From Desulfobacteraceae bacterium (GTDB taxonomy: Bacteria > Desulfobacterota > DSM-4660 > Desulfatiglandales > Desulfatiglandaceae): a stretch of DNA of 56,691 nt. The translations under genes and the position numbers were made by a program. Shown here piece after piece: positions 42,908-51,278 of this stretch (positions are counted from its first letter, which is position 1; each line of letters opens with the position of its first letter). Where the stretch lies: assembly GCA_030613055.1 (NCBI GenBank), contig JAUWMR010000025.1, forward strand, positions 1 through 56,691, in the 5' to 3' direction. The notes beneath the pieces were generated by a model. The model saw only the letters and a list, made by a program, of their open reading frames with translations. It was not told the origin of the DNA and made no database searches.

Positions 42908-43357
42908 ATGAGAGCTGTTGTTCAGAGGGTAAAAGAGTCAAAAGTAGAAGTCAAGAGCGAGACCATTGGTGCCATTGGCACGGGATTGCTGATTTTTTTA
43001 GGTGTGGGGGAGGACGATTCTGGAAAAGACTGTGAATACCTGGCAAACAAGATCGTACATCTGAGGATTTTTCCTGATGAAAAAGACCTTATGAACCTGT
43101 CCCTAATTGATGTAGGCGGGGCAGCCCTTGTGGTTTCTCAATTTACATTGTGGGGTGACTGCCGGAAAGGACGAAGGCCCTCTTTTGTCAAAGCTGCCCG
43201 GCCAGAACATGCAAAGCATCTTTATGAGCATTTCGTACGGCTCTTAAAAAAAAATGGTATACATGTGGAAACCGGCCAATTCCAGGAGATGATGGATGTC
43301 TTTCTAATCAATGACGGCCCTGTCACATTGATGCTTGATAGCCGTAAAATTTTTTAA
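42908..43357 (+). CDS. dtd: D-aminoacyl-tRNA deacylase
   Basis: Proofreads D-amino acids wrongly attached to tRNA. The 149 residues show [15 protein letters not shown] at the start, [17 protein letters not shown] (active-site region) and the C-terminal [11 protein letters not shown], the GxPVTL-type cross-subunit motif. Length is typical. Repeat R1 copy c starts 5 nt after the stop. Confidence 0.96.
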   Translation: MRAVVQRVKESKVEVKSETIGAIGTGLLIFLGVGEDDSGKDCEYLANKIVHLRIFPDEKDLMNLSLIDVGGAALVVSQFTLWGDCRKGRRPSFVKAARPEHAKHLYEHFVRLLKKNGIHVETGQFQEMMDVFLINDGPVTLMLDSRKIF

Positions 43358-43361
43358 TTAT

Positions 43362-43429
43362 AGTAAAGAATCCACGCCCATCGAAGATCCCGCTATGCGG
43401 GGAAGGACATGGTTTTAAAAACGAAATAA
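43362..43429 (+). repeat. Dispersed repeat R1, copy c
   Basis: A 68-bp copy of the R1 element, starting AGTAAAGAATCCACGCCC and ending AACGAAATAA. It fills the gap between dtd and plsC and ends 14 nt before the plsC start, next to its ribosome site. Confidence 0.9.
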
Positions 43430-43443
43430 GGGGGACGGGCCAA

Positions 43444-44184
43444 ATGAAACAGGTGCTGCACATACTTTATCAGCCTTATAAGTGGCTTATATTTGTCCCC
43501 TGTGTCGTGTTATCCACCCTTTTTTTTGGTTCTCTGACAGTATTTCTGGTTTTTGTTACAAATCCAAAAATAGCGAGTTTCATAGGCGGGGCGACATGGG
43601 CAAGACTGAACAGTTACCTGACGCCAATGTTCGTTAAGGTTGTTGGCAGGGAAAATGTTGACAAGAAGCAATCTTATGTCATTATCTGTAATCACCAGAG
43701 CCTGTATGACATATTTGTGCTTTACGGCTGGTTGGGAGTGGATTTCAGATGGATTCTAAAACAGGAATTGAGAAAAATTCCAGGGCTTGGAATCGGATGT
43801 GAAAAAATTGGGCACATATTTATTGACAGGTCCGATACAAAGGCGGCGCTGGCTTCAATAAATGCGGCCAAGAAACAGATCGTAGACGGCACATCGGTTT
43901 TATTTTTCCCGGAAGGTTCAAGAAGCAAAAACGGTGAATTAGGCAAATTCAAAAAAGGCGCATTTAGGATGGCCATTGATCTTAATATTTCTGTGTTACC
44001 GGTTACGATTATTGGCACAAGATATATTTTGCCGTCCAAAACGATTGATCTTTTCCCTGGGACGGTCAAGATGATTATTCATAGACCGATTGATATTGCA
44101 GGATATAATGATGACAATATCCGGGAGCTGATGGAAAAGGCGAGGTCGGTAATTCAATCGGGGCTTATTAGCCCAAAAGAATAA
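43444..44184 (+). CDS. plsC: 1-acyl-sn-glycerol-3-phosphate acyltransferase
   Basis: Makes phosphatidic acid in phospholipid synthesis. The 246 residues have an N-terminal hydrophobic anchor (about 12-37), the catalytic NHQSLYD (HX4D), the KKIGHIFIDRSD-like block, FPEGSRSKNG, and a later VLPVTIIGTRYILP. A GGGGGACGGG ribosome site precedes the ATG, at the end of R1 copy c. Inner membrane protein. A small gene on the opposite strand follows. Confidence 0.92.
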   Translation: MKQVLHILYQPYKWLIFVPCVVLSTLFFGSLTVFLVFVTNPKIASFIGGATWARLNSYLTPMFVKVVGRENVDKKQSYVIICNHQSLYDIFVLYGWLGVDFRWILKQELRKIPGLGIGCEKIGHIFIDRSDTKAALASINAAKKQIVDGTSVLFFPEGSRSKNGELGKFKKGAFRMAIDLNISVLPVTIIGTRYILPSKTIDLFPGTVKMIIHRPIDIAGYNDDNIRELMEKARSVIQSGLISPKE

Positions 44185-44238
44185 AAGGTTTTTGAGAATA
44201 CCGCAAAATTTGTTATTCTACTCAAGGAGACGGATATA

Positions 44239-44385
44239 TCAGTCCATTTCCAGTTCTTTTTCCAGCGTTTTTATTCGGCTTATTATATTCTTTTGCTCTT
44301 TTGGATCTGCCTGTCCATTTTTCAGGCGTAGTTTTAGACTGAGGAGTTCCATTGATTTACGGTGGTCCTGGCAGTTGACTTTCAT
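44239..44385 (-). CDS. Very small charged coiled-coil protein (48 residues)
   Basis: A short frame with clear protein character: MKVNCQDHRKSMELLSL, then KLRLKNGQADPKEQKN and IISRIKTLEKELEMD. It is amphipathic, helical, and ends in a coiled-coil-like segment; the DPKEQKNIISRIKTLEKEL pattern resembles short C-terminal helical modules of other proteins. The opposite frame is low-complexity S/F/R and is not convincing. No strong ribosome site precedes the ATG. Not recognised; could be a toxin-like, regulatory or cryptic peptide. Confidence 0.5.
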   Translation of the reverse strand: MKVNCQDHRKSMELLSLKLRLKNGQADPKEQKNIISRIKTLEKELEMD

Positions 44386-44483
44386 TACGGCTAAACCTCA
44401 AATTAGGGATCCATCTAACTTTATTCAGCATTGAAAAACAGCTAAACCCCATTTCCTATAAACAAAAACCAGATCATCTGTCT

Positions 44484-44572
44484 ATAAAAAAAAGATCCCC
44501 ATGTCCTGCCCGCAGTACGGCAGGCGGGCCCTACATGCTATAATTGATTTTTTCAGAGAGCTAAACTATTAC
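44484..44572. repeat. Palindromic element R4, copy c
   Basis: A third R4 copy: it has AAAAAAGATCCCCATGT and, at the other end, GAGAGCTAAACTATTAC, the inverted R4 terminus. A GC palindrome lies inside (CCTGCCCGCAGTACGGCAGGCGGG). A related degenerate fragment precedes it at about 44386-44455. The 44386-44734 gap holds no gene other than this and the next repeat. Confidence 0.7.
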
Positions 44573-44585
44573 AAGGCAATTAATT

Positions 44586-44656
44586 ACCACGAAGGTCACG
44601 AAGAACACGAAGAACTATATTTGAACGGGGAACGCCCCTTTTTGTGCTTTTCGTGG
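44586..44656. repeat. CACGAAG inverted repeat
   Basis: ACCACGAAGGTCACGAAG at the left and TGTGCTTTTCGTGG at the right form imperfect inverted arms; a similar CTTCGTGTACTTCGTGGTA unit is at about 7571-7589. This kind of repeat is common in intergenic DNA of many environmental bacteria. It is followed by the promoter region of the radical SAM gene. Confidence 0.6.
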
Positions 44657-44734
44657 AAAAAATTAAACTCTGGAATATTGAGCTGTCACACTTTTTATGC
44701 TTAACTTAAGAAACCGCGGAACAAGGAGATTAAA

Positions 44735-46216
44735 ATGAAAATACTTATGGTTTACCCGAATTATCCTGATACCTTCTGGAGTTTTAAATATGCCCTGAAA
44801 TTTATTTCAAAAAAGGCAACTCACCCGCCATTGGGACTGTTGACAGTGGCGGCAATGCTTCCAAAGGAATGGGAGAAAAAAATTGTAGACTTGAATGTGA
44901 CCATACTGAAGGATAAAGATCTTGAGTGGGCTGATCTTGTTTTTCTCAGTGCCATGTCTGTCCAGAAAGTATCAGTAAAGGAAGTAATCAACAGATGCAA
45001 AAACATAGGTGTCAGGATTGTGGCTGGTGGCCCGCTTTTCACAACCGGATATGAAGAATTTAATGACGTGGATCATTTTGTCCTTAATGAGGCCGAAGTC
45101 ACACTTCCACCTTTTTTGGAAGATTTGAAAAATGGGTTCGCAAAACACATTTATACATCGAAAGAATCGCCAGACATTGAAAACACACCGGTTCCACTCT
45201 GGGAAATTCTCAACATGAAAAAATATGCCTCTATGAATATGCAGTATTCCAGGGGGTGCCCTTTCGATTGCGAGTTTTGTGATATCTCGGTGCTTTACGG
45301 GCATAAAGTGCGCACAAAGAGTAAAGACCAGATATTAGCCGAATTAGACTCTCTACTTTCCCAGGGCTGGAGGGGCAATGTATTTTTTGTCGATGATAAC
45401 TTCATCGGCAACAGGAAAAAGTTGAAAAATGAAGTTCTGCCCGCGATTATTGAATGGATGGAAACAAAAAGACATCCTTTTGCCTTTAATACTGAAGCAT
45501 CCATAAATCTCTCTGATGATATAGAACTTATGCAACTCATGGTCAGGGCCGGGTTTGAGTCGGTATTTGTCGGCATTGAGACAGTGAACGAGGAAAGCTT
45601 AGCGGAATGTAGTAAGATTCAGAACAGAAATCGTGATCTTATTGCCTGCGTAAAAAAAATCCAGAGGTGCGGCTTACAGGTGCAGGGTGGATTTATTGTG
45701 GGTTTTGATAATGATAACCCTCCGGTTTTTGAAAGGCTCAGTGCCTTTATTCAGGAAAGCGGGATTGTCACGGCCATGGTTGGTTTATTGAATGCTCCAT
45801 GCGGGACCAGACTATACCAGCGTCTTGTAAAGGAGGGCAGGATATTGAAGGATATTACTGGTGACAATACTGATTTTTCAATCAACTTTATCCCAAAGAT
45901 GGATTATGATGTGCTCATCAATGGTTACAAAAAAATTATCAGCGGGATCTATTCCCCAAAACCTTACTATGAGCGGGTCAGGAAGTTTCTAAAAGAATAC
46001 AGGCCGTTAAAAAAGAAGGTGTTTCGCTTCCGGATCAGCGATTCCCGGGCGCTTGTTAAATCCATATTGTTTTTGGGTATAATAGGAAAAGAAAGGCTAC
46101 ATTATTGGAAACTCTTTTTCTGGACCATGTTGAGACGTCCGCGGCTTTTCCCGCTGGCAATGACCCTTGCGATTTATGGCGCGCATTTTCGAAGGGTCTT
46201 CGAAACTTGCTTGTGA
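44735..46216 (+). CDS. B12-binding-domain radical SAM protein with DUF4070-like C-terminus
   Basis: A 493-residue enzyme: a cobalamin-binding-like N-terminal domain (about 1-140; THPPLGLLTVAAMLP, VRIVAGGPLFTTGYEE), a radical SAM core with CPFDCEFC near residue 173, and a C-terminal region (about 360-490) of the DUF4070 type, ending with a hydrophobic helix. Family members include hopanoid methylase-like proteins (HpnP/HpnR), but no squalene-hopene genes are near, so the substrate is undetermined. A strong AAGGAG site supports the start. Confidence 0.86.
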   Translation: MKILMVYPNYPDTFWSFKYALKFISKKATHPPLGLLTVAAMLPKEWEKKIVDLNVTILKDKDLEWADLVFLSAMSVQKVSVKEVINRCKNIGVRIVAGGPLFTTGYEEFNDVDHFVLNEAEVTLPPFLEDLKNGFAKHIYTSKESPDIENTPVPLWEILNMKKYASMNMQYSRGCPFDCEFCDISVLYGHKVRTKSKDQILAELDSLLSQGWRGNVFFVDDNFIGNRKKLKNEVLPAIIEWMETKRHPFAFNTEASINLSDDIELMQLMVRAGFESVFVGIETVNEESLAECSKIQNRNRDLIACVKKIQRCGLQVQGGFIVGFDNDNPPVFERLSAFIQESGIVTAMVGLLNAPCGTRLYQRLVKEGRILKDITGDNTDFSINFIPKMDYDVLINGYKKIISGIYSPKPYYERVRKFLKEYRPLKKKVFRFRISDSRALVKSILFLGIIGKERLHYWKLFFWTMLRRPRLFPLAMTLAIYGAHFRRVFETCL

Positions 46217-46217
46217 T

Positions 46218-46327
46218 ATGGTAACTACTTAGGTGGATAGACTGAAGGCTGAAGACTGTTAGATCACTTCAGTCCCGCCTGCCGTCGGGCGGGCAGGCTT
46301 CGGTCTTCAGCCTAACGACCTGCTAAT
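46218..46327. repeat. Inverted-repeat element R5, copy b
   Basis: GTAACTACTTAGG and GGCTGAAGACTG at the left with CAGCCTAACGACC and CAGCTAAG at the right; the inner GGCTGAAGAC/GTCTTCAGCC arms are exact complements. A GC palindrome (CCGCCTGCCGTCGGGCGGGCAGG) is inside. Lies 1 nt after the radical SAM stop. A fragment of R7 (GAGCAGATACG) follows at 46412, near the YdcF-like start. Confidence 0.65.
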
Positions 46328-46450
46328 CAGCTAAGTTTGTCGAAGAGTGCGGGGTTCTTGCGCAACCAGGATTTATCTCTGCTTGAACCAAAGGAGTTAC
46401 CCCAACTTTTTGAGCAGATACGCTAAATTTGCAAAAAAAGGATATTGACG

Positions 46451-47254
46451 ATGGATATGCGGTCACTACTGAACATGGGCCTCGGTAACGTGTTTGCCCC
46501 CAAAGATATTTCGAGATGGAAAAGCGAGGAAGAAGCCATGGGCAATTCGGATGAAGATAATGGGCAATTGGAACCTTATTTAGACAACAGGCCGATAGAA
46601 CCGGAAGGAAAAAAACTTAACCGACCGAGTATTATTAAGTGGGCACTGTTCCTTTTGTTTGTTGTCTACCTCTTGATTTCCTATTATCATGCCCCGATTC
46701 TCACTTATCTTGGGGGCTATCTGATTGTGGAACATCCCCTGAAAAAGGCCGATCTCATTGTGTGCCTGTCGGGCAGCCCGGTTGAGCGAGGCCTTGGGGC
46801 TGCCGGGCTTTACAAAAAAGGCATGGCACCACGGATTTTCGTGAGCAGAGAACCCCTTCCTGATGGAAACGAGGTATTAAAAAGAAAAGGGATACATTAT
46901 CCGGAGACAAGGGGCCTTTTGCTTATGATACTTAAGGGTCTCGGGGTACCGAGATCTGCCTGCCACACCAGTGACAGTATAGCCAGAAGCACAATCGAGG
47001 AGGCTATGGTGGTCAGGGAATACGCAAAAAAGAGAGGATATCGTTCTTTAATCATTGTCACATCGCCGATACATACCAGACGCGCCTGGTTGTGTTACAG
47101 GCAGGTATTCGGAAGGGATAAAGTCAAAATTATAATGGCTCCTACACGGTATTCTAATTTCAGGACAAATGACTGGTGGAAGACAAGGCGGTATGTTAAG
47201 GCGGTGATCATCGAGTATCAGAAATTACTCTACTATTATATAAAATATTTTTAA
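46451..47254 (+). CDS. YdcF-family (DUF218) membrane protein
   Basis: A 267-residue protein from the ATG at 46451, which follows an AAGGA site; a TTG six nt earlier is less likely. A cytoplasmic, charged N-terminal tail (about 1-58) leads to one membrane segment (about 60-82). The DUF218 domain follows (KKADLIVCLSGSPVERGL, SDSIARSTIEEAMVVREYAKKRG, TSPIHTRRAWLCYRQVFG). DUF218 proteins have been linked to envelope and vancomycin-related processes, with unknown chemistry. Convergent with the CHASE2 cyclase. Confidence 0.84.
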   Translation: MDMRSLLNMGLGNVFAPKDISRWKSEEEAMGNSDEDNGQLEPYLDNRPIEPEGKKLNRPSIIKWALFLLFVVYLLISYYHAPILTYLGGYLIVEHPLKKADLIVCLSGSPVERGLGAAGLYKKGMAPRIFVSREPLPDGNEVLKRKGIHYPETRGLLLMILKGLGVPRSACHTSDSIARSTIEEAMVVREYAKKRGYRSLIIVTSPIHTRRAWLCYRQVFGRDKVKIIMAPTRYSNFRTNDWWKTRRYVKAVIIEYQKLLYYYIKYF

Positions 47255-47260
47255 CAAACA

Positions 47261-49519
47261 TTATTTGGTCTTCATGGTGTAACACCCGTCCCAGTCCGGC
47301 CTTGGCGGGTTTTCCTTCAGATCCTTACAGCGTTCCACATATACATTGGCGGCGTATATATCATTATCCAGCTTCCAGACTCCTTTGAAGAGCTTGATTG
47401 CATCATCCCACTTCTGCTGTTTGTATAACTGAATACCTCTTTGAAAATAGAAGATGGCCTTATCACATGTTTCGGAGACACGGGTATAAGCATGTAACTG
47501 GTAGATATTCACAGGCTGGGTTTTGCCCTTTACACGAACACTGTCTACTTCCATGCATACGAAATCATTCTTTACCCTCTCGTAGGTATATTCGCTTATG
47601 AGGATATTTGTCTTATAGTTTTTATTCGCGCCTTCCAGGCGTGACCCGAGATTTACCGCATCTCCCATTACCGTATAATCGAATCTCTGGTCAGAACCCA
47701 TATTTCCCACCATCATCATGCCCGTATTGATACCGATCCCTATATCCATCGGTTTTTTCCCCTCGAGAATCCATTTTTCGTTCAGCTTTTTGAGAGCTGT
47801 CATCATATCAAGGGCTGAATGGCAGGCCTTTGCCGGGTGGTCCGGCTGGTCAAGGGGAGCGCCATAGATTGCCATTATGGCATCCCCCATGTACTTATCG
47901 AGCGTGCCGTCGTATTTAAAGACAACATCCGTCATCACGGTCAGGTATTCATTTAAGAGCCGCACAAGGTCTTCAGGGCTGAGGCCTTCTGAAATGGTTG
48001 TAAAGCCTCTGATATCCGAAAAAAGAACGCTGAGGTCCTTTTTATCCCCCCCTAACTTCAGTCGATCCGGATATTTGAGCATTTCATTGACTACCGAGCT
48101 GGACACATAGTAGCTAAAGGCCCCTCTTATTTTCTTGCGTTCCCGCTCTTCGGTAAAATAATGATAGACCGTTAATGTGGTGTAAGTAAGTACAAGGGCG
48201 AGTATGGGATAGACAATATTTAACCAGATCCCGAAACCTACGAAAAGCCAGTCGGCAATTATTATTTGAGTAATGAAAAGACCGAAAGCAAAAAGTATTC
48301 CCTTTATGGCGCTCAAACGGGGAAGCAACAATCCGGTCAATACGCCTAAGAAAATGACTGCAAGAAGGTCATATATCGCAGTCCATTTAGGTTTGCTTAG
48401 AAAGTTTTTCCTAAGGATGTTGTCCGCGACCGTGGCGTGGATCTCTAATCCGGGGTAATTTGTGCTAAAAGGGGTAATCCGCAGGTCATAGAGGCCAACG
48501 GCCGTCGCGCCCACGATAACGATTTTATCCTTAAATGTTCCCGCTGGAAGATTTCCCTTAAGTATATCCGTTATCGAGAAGTGTGGAAAGGTCTTGGGGG
48601 GGCCTAAGAAGTTGAGGAGCATTTGACCTTGCTCATCAGTCGGCAGGAATCGTTCTCCCATCTGTATCCCTTCTACACCGTAAGGGGCAACCTTGACCAT
48701 TAGTTGTGGCCGATCCAGATAGTTCCAGGCACATTGCAGGGCCAGGGGAGGAAAGATATCTTCGCCGGACTGAATGATAAGAGGCATCCATCTTACAACG
48801 CCGTCTTGATCAGGCAACATGTTAAAAAAACCGGAAAAATCAGTCTGATTGGTAAGTATTTCAAGGTTGCCTTCAGGCGCATAGGCCGTAATAAAAGGAG
48901 CCTGGCTGATATTTTTGTCTTCATAAATAATTAAACGATATTTTGAAGTGCCGATTCGTTTGACCTGCTTGTCTATTTCCTCCCCGGCAATCCGGTAATC
49001 AAGTTGTGACTCGCTCAGGTGAAAGAAGTATCCAAGGACTACAGTGGCCTTGGAATTCTTGATAGCGTTCGCAAGGGCCAGATCATTATCAGCTTCTATC
49101 TTGCTTTTTTGTATAAAATCATCAAGACTTCTGTTTACTATCTTCAAGGTGGAGATTTTGTTGTCGAGTTGATTGACGAATTTCAGGTATGTGTTTTTAT
49201 CCGGCTCTAAAAATCCGATATCAAAACCTATTACCTTAGCCCCGTCCCTGGATAACTTATCCACAAGGGCGGCAATCTTGGATCTTGGCCAGGGCCAGCG
49301 GCCTTCCTCGTCGAGACTCTTTTCATCAATTACTGCCATGACGACCGACTGGGAGGCCTTGTGCTGCCCCCGTGACAGGAACCGCAGGTCGTAGGTCTTT
49401 AATTCAATCAGGTCCAGGAGCGGAACCCCAATCAGAAACAGTAAAACCGCAAGAAGGGTGGTGCAGAATGTGAGAGTAACCGTATTTATGGGGAAAATTG
49501 ACTTAAAGGATATTTTCAT
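47261..49519 (-). CDS. CHASE2-domain adenylate/guanylate cyclase with C-terminal repeats
   Basis: A 752-residue membrane receptor. Residues about 12-34 form a first membrane helix; about 40-330 a periplasmic CHASE2 sensor (DLRFLSRGQHK, DKIVIVGATAVGLYDLRITP); about 370-455 three further membrane helices; about 490-665 a class III cyclase domain (VLFSDIRGFTTISEGL, KYMGDAIMAIYGAP, FDYTVMGDAVNLGSRLEG); then a TPR-like tail (FQRGIQLYKQQKWDDAIKLF). The cyclase keeps metal-binding aspartates. ATP versus GTP preference cannot be called with confidence. Signal and effector are unknown. Confidence 0.93.
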   Translation of the reverse strand: MKISFKSIFPINTVTLTFCTTLLAVLLFLIGVPLLDLIELKTYDLRFLSRGQHKASQSVVMAVIDEKSLDEEGRWPWPRSKIAALVDKLSRDGAKVIGFDIGFLEPDKNTYLKFVNQLDNKISTLKIVNRSLDDFIQKSKIEADNDLALANAIKNSKATVVLGYFFHLSESQLDYRIAGEEIDKQVKRIGTSKYRLIIYEDKNISQAPFITAYAPEGNLEILTNQTDFSGFFNMLPDQDGVVRWMPLIIQSGEDIFPPLALQCAWNYLDRPQLMVKVAPYGVEGIQMGERFLPTDEQGQMLLNFLGPPKTFPHFSITDILKGNLPAGTFKDKIVIVGATAVGLYDLRITPFSTNYPGLEIHATVADNILRKNFLSKPKWTAIYDLLAVIFLGVLTGLLLPRLSAIKGILFAFGLFITQIIIADWLFVGFGIWLNIVYPILALVLTYTTLTVYHYFTEERERKKIRGAFSYYVSSSVVNEMLKYPDRLKLGGDKKDLSVLFSDIRGFTTISEGLSPEDLVRLLNEYLTVMTDVVFKYDGTLDKYMGDAIMAIYGAPLDQPDHPAKACHSALDMMTALKKLNEKWILEGKKPMDIGIGINTGMMMVGNMGSDQRFDYTVMGDAVNLGSRLEGANKNYKTNILISEYTYERVKNDFVCMEVDSVRVKGKTQPVNIYQLHAYTRVSETCDKAIFYFQRGIQLYKQQKWDDAIKLFKGVWKLDNDIYAANVYVERCKDLKENPPRPDWDGCYTMKTK

Positions 49520-50127
49520 TTTTATTGATCCGGCGCAAATTACGAGATTTGATAGGAATTTTTGATATTATCTTATATTAGAAGACCGTATCAAAGTCAA
49601 GCTGGCAAAAGGTAAAGGGGATATTTTGGTTGACAGGCAATTAGGGCGTTGTTAGCTTTTTTAAACAAACGAAAGCATATTTTTCTTATTCTATTTATTA
49701 CTATTCAGGCATCTCTTTTTTTTGACAGGATAACAGGATAAACAGGGATCTATTTTTTGTTAAGTCACAAACAAGCCCTTATTGTAATAATCCTGTAAAT
49801 CAAATAAAATATCCTGGTAATATACCTTAGAGATAAACTCTGAATAAGGAATTTAATATAATCTCTTTGCGCCTTTCTTAAATATGAAATGAATATTTAA
49901 AATAACTACCGATCAATGGGGAGAGCGGGTTAAATCAGATTATAATAGAAGGGTTTAACCCAAGCAATTACACATAAAGCAAGGAACGGTCTATCAGGAT
50001 ATCTTAAGGATTTACAGGAATTCAAAAAAATCAAGTTAATCTATGCCTGCCCCGCGGAACGCGGGGTTATCCTGTCTAATAAATACCTGTGTAGTTATTC
50101 CTATTTTAGAAATTTTGTTGCTGAAAA
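49520..50127. other. AT-rich gap with GACAGGATAACAGG repeats
   Basis: A 608-nt region without a credible gene. It holds GACAGGATAACAGGATAAAC at 49728-49747 and its inverted relative (GTTATCCTGTC) at about 50065-50075, a GC palindrome (CCCCGCGGAACGCGGGG), and a fragment of R5 (TACCTGTGTAGTTATT) at about 50083-50098, just before thiD. Promoters for the divergent cyclase and thiD should be here. No TPP riboswitch motif was found. Confidence 0.5.
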
Positions 50128-50910
50128 ATGATATATATACTCGATATAGCCGGTTCAGACTCATCCGGCGGTGCAGGTATCCAGGCAGATATAAAGACCG
50201 TCGCAAGCCTCCAGACCCATTGCCTGATTGCGGTTACTGCCGTCACCGCCCAGAATTCCCTTGGTGTTAATTCTGTTCATAAGGTTCCGGCCCGGCATAT
50301 TTCCAGACAGATTGAGACGATCCTGGATGATTTGATACCTGATGCGGTGAAGATTGGGATGTTGTATTCAGCGGCAGCGGTTAAACAAGTGGCCGGATTG
50401 CTCAGGAAGCATAGGCTGCCGCATGTTGTGATGGACCCTGTCTTTAGAGCTTCCACAGGGATGAGATTGCTGGAACCGGGAGCGGGCTCTGTTCTGAAAG
50501 AGGAGTTGCTTCCACTTGCGCATGTGGTTACACCGAATCTTGACGAGGCGCAAATCCTTGCAGGCAGAAAGGTCCGGGACATAAAGGAGATGGTCGAGGC
50601 TGCAAAGGTGATAAAGGCAATAGGCCCTGATGTGGTAATTACAGGAGGACATATGGAGGGCGAATGTGTGGATATCCTTTATGATGGAAAAAACATCCAT
50701 CAATTTCGTGGCTCAAGGATTGACACAAGGAATACTCACGGGAGCGGATGCGTTTTTTCAACAGCCCTGGCCGTGTTCTTAGCTAAGGGAAAAAGTCTTG
50801 TTAAAGCCACAAATCTGGCCCATGATTATACAAGACGTGCTATAATGGACGGGTACGCATGCGGCAGGGGTGCTGGACCGGTTAATTCTGGATGGGGGTT
50901 TAAAAAATAG
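50128..50910 (+). CDS. thiD: Hydroxymethylpyrimidine/phosphomethylpyrimidine kinase
   Basis: Phosphorylates HMP and HMP-P for thiamine synthesis. The 260 residues show IAGSDSSGGAGIQADIKT (substrate and nucleotide region), AVTAVTAQNSLGV, VMDPVFRASTGMRLL, VVTPNLDEAQIL and the catalytic GSGCVFSTALAVFLAKG near residue 205. It is a single-domain ThiD (no ThiE fusion). thiC lies 368 nt downstream, past a large hairpin-rich repeat. Identity is secure. Confidence 0.95.
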   Translation: MIYILDIAGSDSSGGAGIQADIKTVASLQTHCLIAVTAVTAQNSLGVNSVHKVPARHISRQIETILDDLIPDAVKIGMLYSAAAVKQVAGLLRKHRLPHVVMDPVFRASTGMRLLEPGAGSVLKEELLPLAHVVTPNLDEAQILAGRKVRDIKEMVEAAKVIKAIGPDVVITGGHMEGECVDILYDGKNIHQFRGSRIDTRNTHGSGCVFSTALAVFLAKGKSLVKATNLAHDYTRRAIMDGYACGRGAGPVNSGWGFKK

Positions 50911-51240
50911 TAAAGCATCCACGCCCAGAGGACGTGGCCTTGATTTACCCCTGGAAGGGGTTAAAGCGCTATGAAGAAAAAAGTGCCTAAAATGCCTAAA
51001 GTTTGAAGTGCCTAAAGTTGTGGTACGCCTTCGGCGTGCTATTTATAAAACAACGTCTCAGGGGTTTGTTCCCTTTTGTCGGCTAATTGGTGTCATAGAG
51101 TAATCTTTTTTAAAATAGCAGAATTCATTAACTTTAGGCATTTTAGGCACTTTAGATCACTTTAGGCACTTATGACTATTATAAGCAGACTCGATTGGCT
51201 CTGACCATGCTCAAAGGACATGGTTTTAAAATCAAAATAA
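50909..51240. repeat. R1-bounded element with long inverted core
   Basis: The left 19 bp (AGTAAAGCATCCACGCCCA) and right 27 bp (AAGGACATGGTTTTAAAATC and so on) match the two ends of R1, but about 286 bp replace the usual GC hairpin core. The core has long inverted arms: AAGTGCCTAAAATGCCTAAA at about 50980-50999 with GTGCCTAAAGTT following, and AACTTTAGGCATTTTAGGCA then ACTTTAGGCACTT at about 51129-51171. A small hairpin TACGCCTTCGGCGTGCT is inside. It sits between thiD and thiC. Confidence 0.75.
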
Positions 51241-51278
51241 ATATATGACAAGGCTGGTTGTTATACGAAAGGCATGAA

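Noticed and set aside
49520-51278. TPP riboswitch before thiD or thiC
   Set aside because: The conserved CTGAGA and ACCCTTTGAACC-like blocks were not found by eye on either strand.
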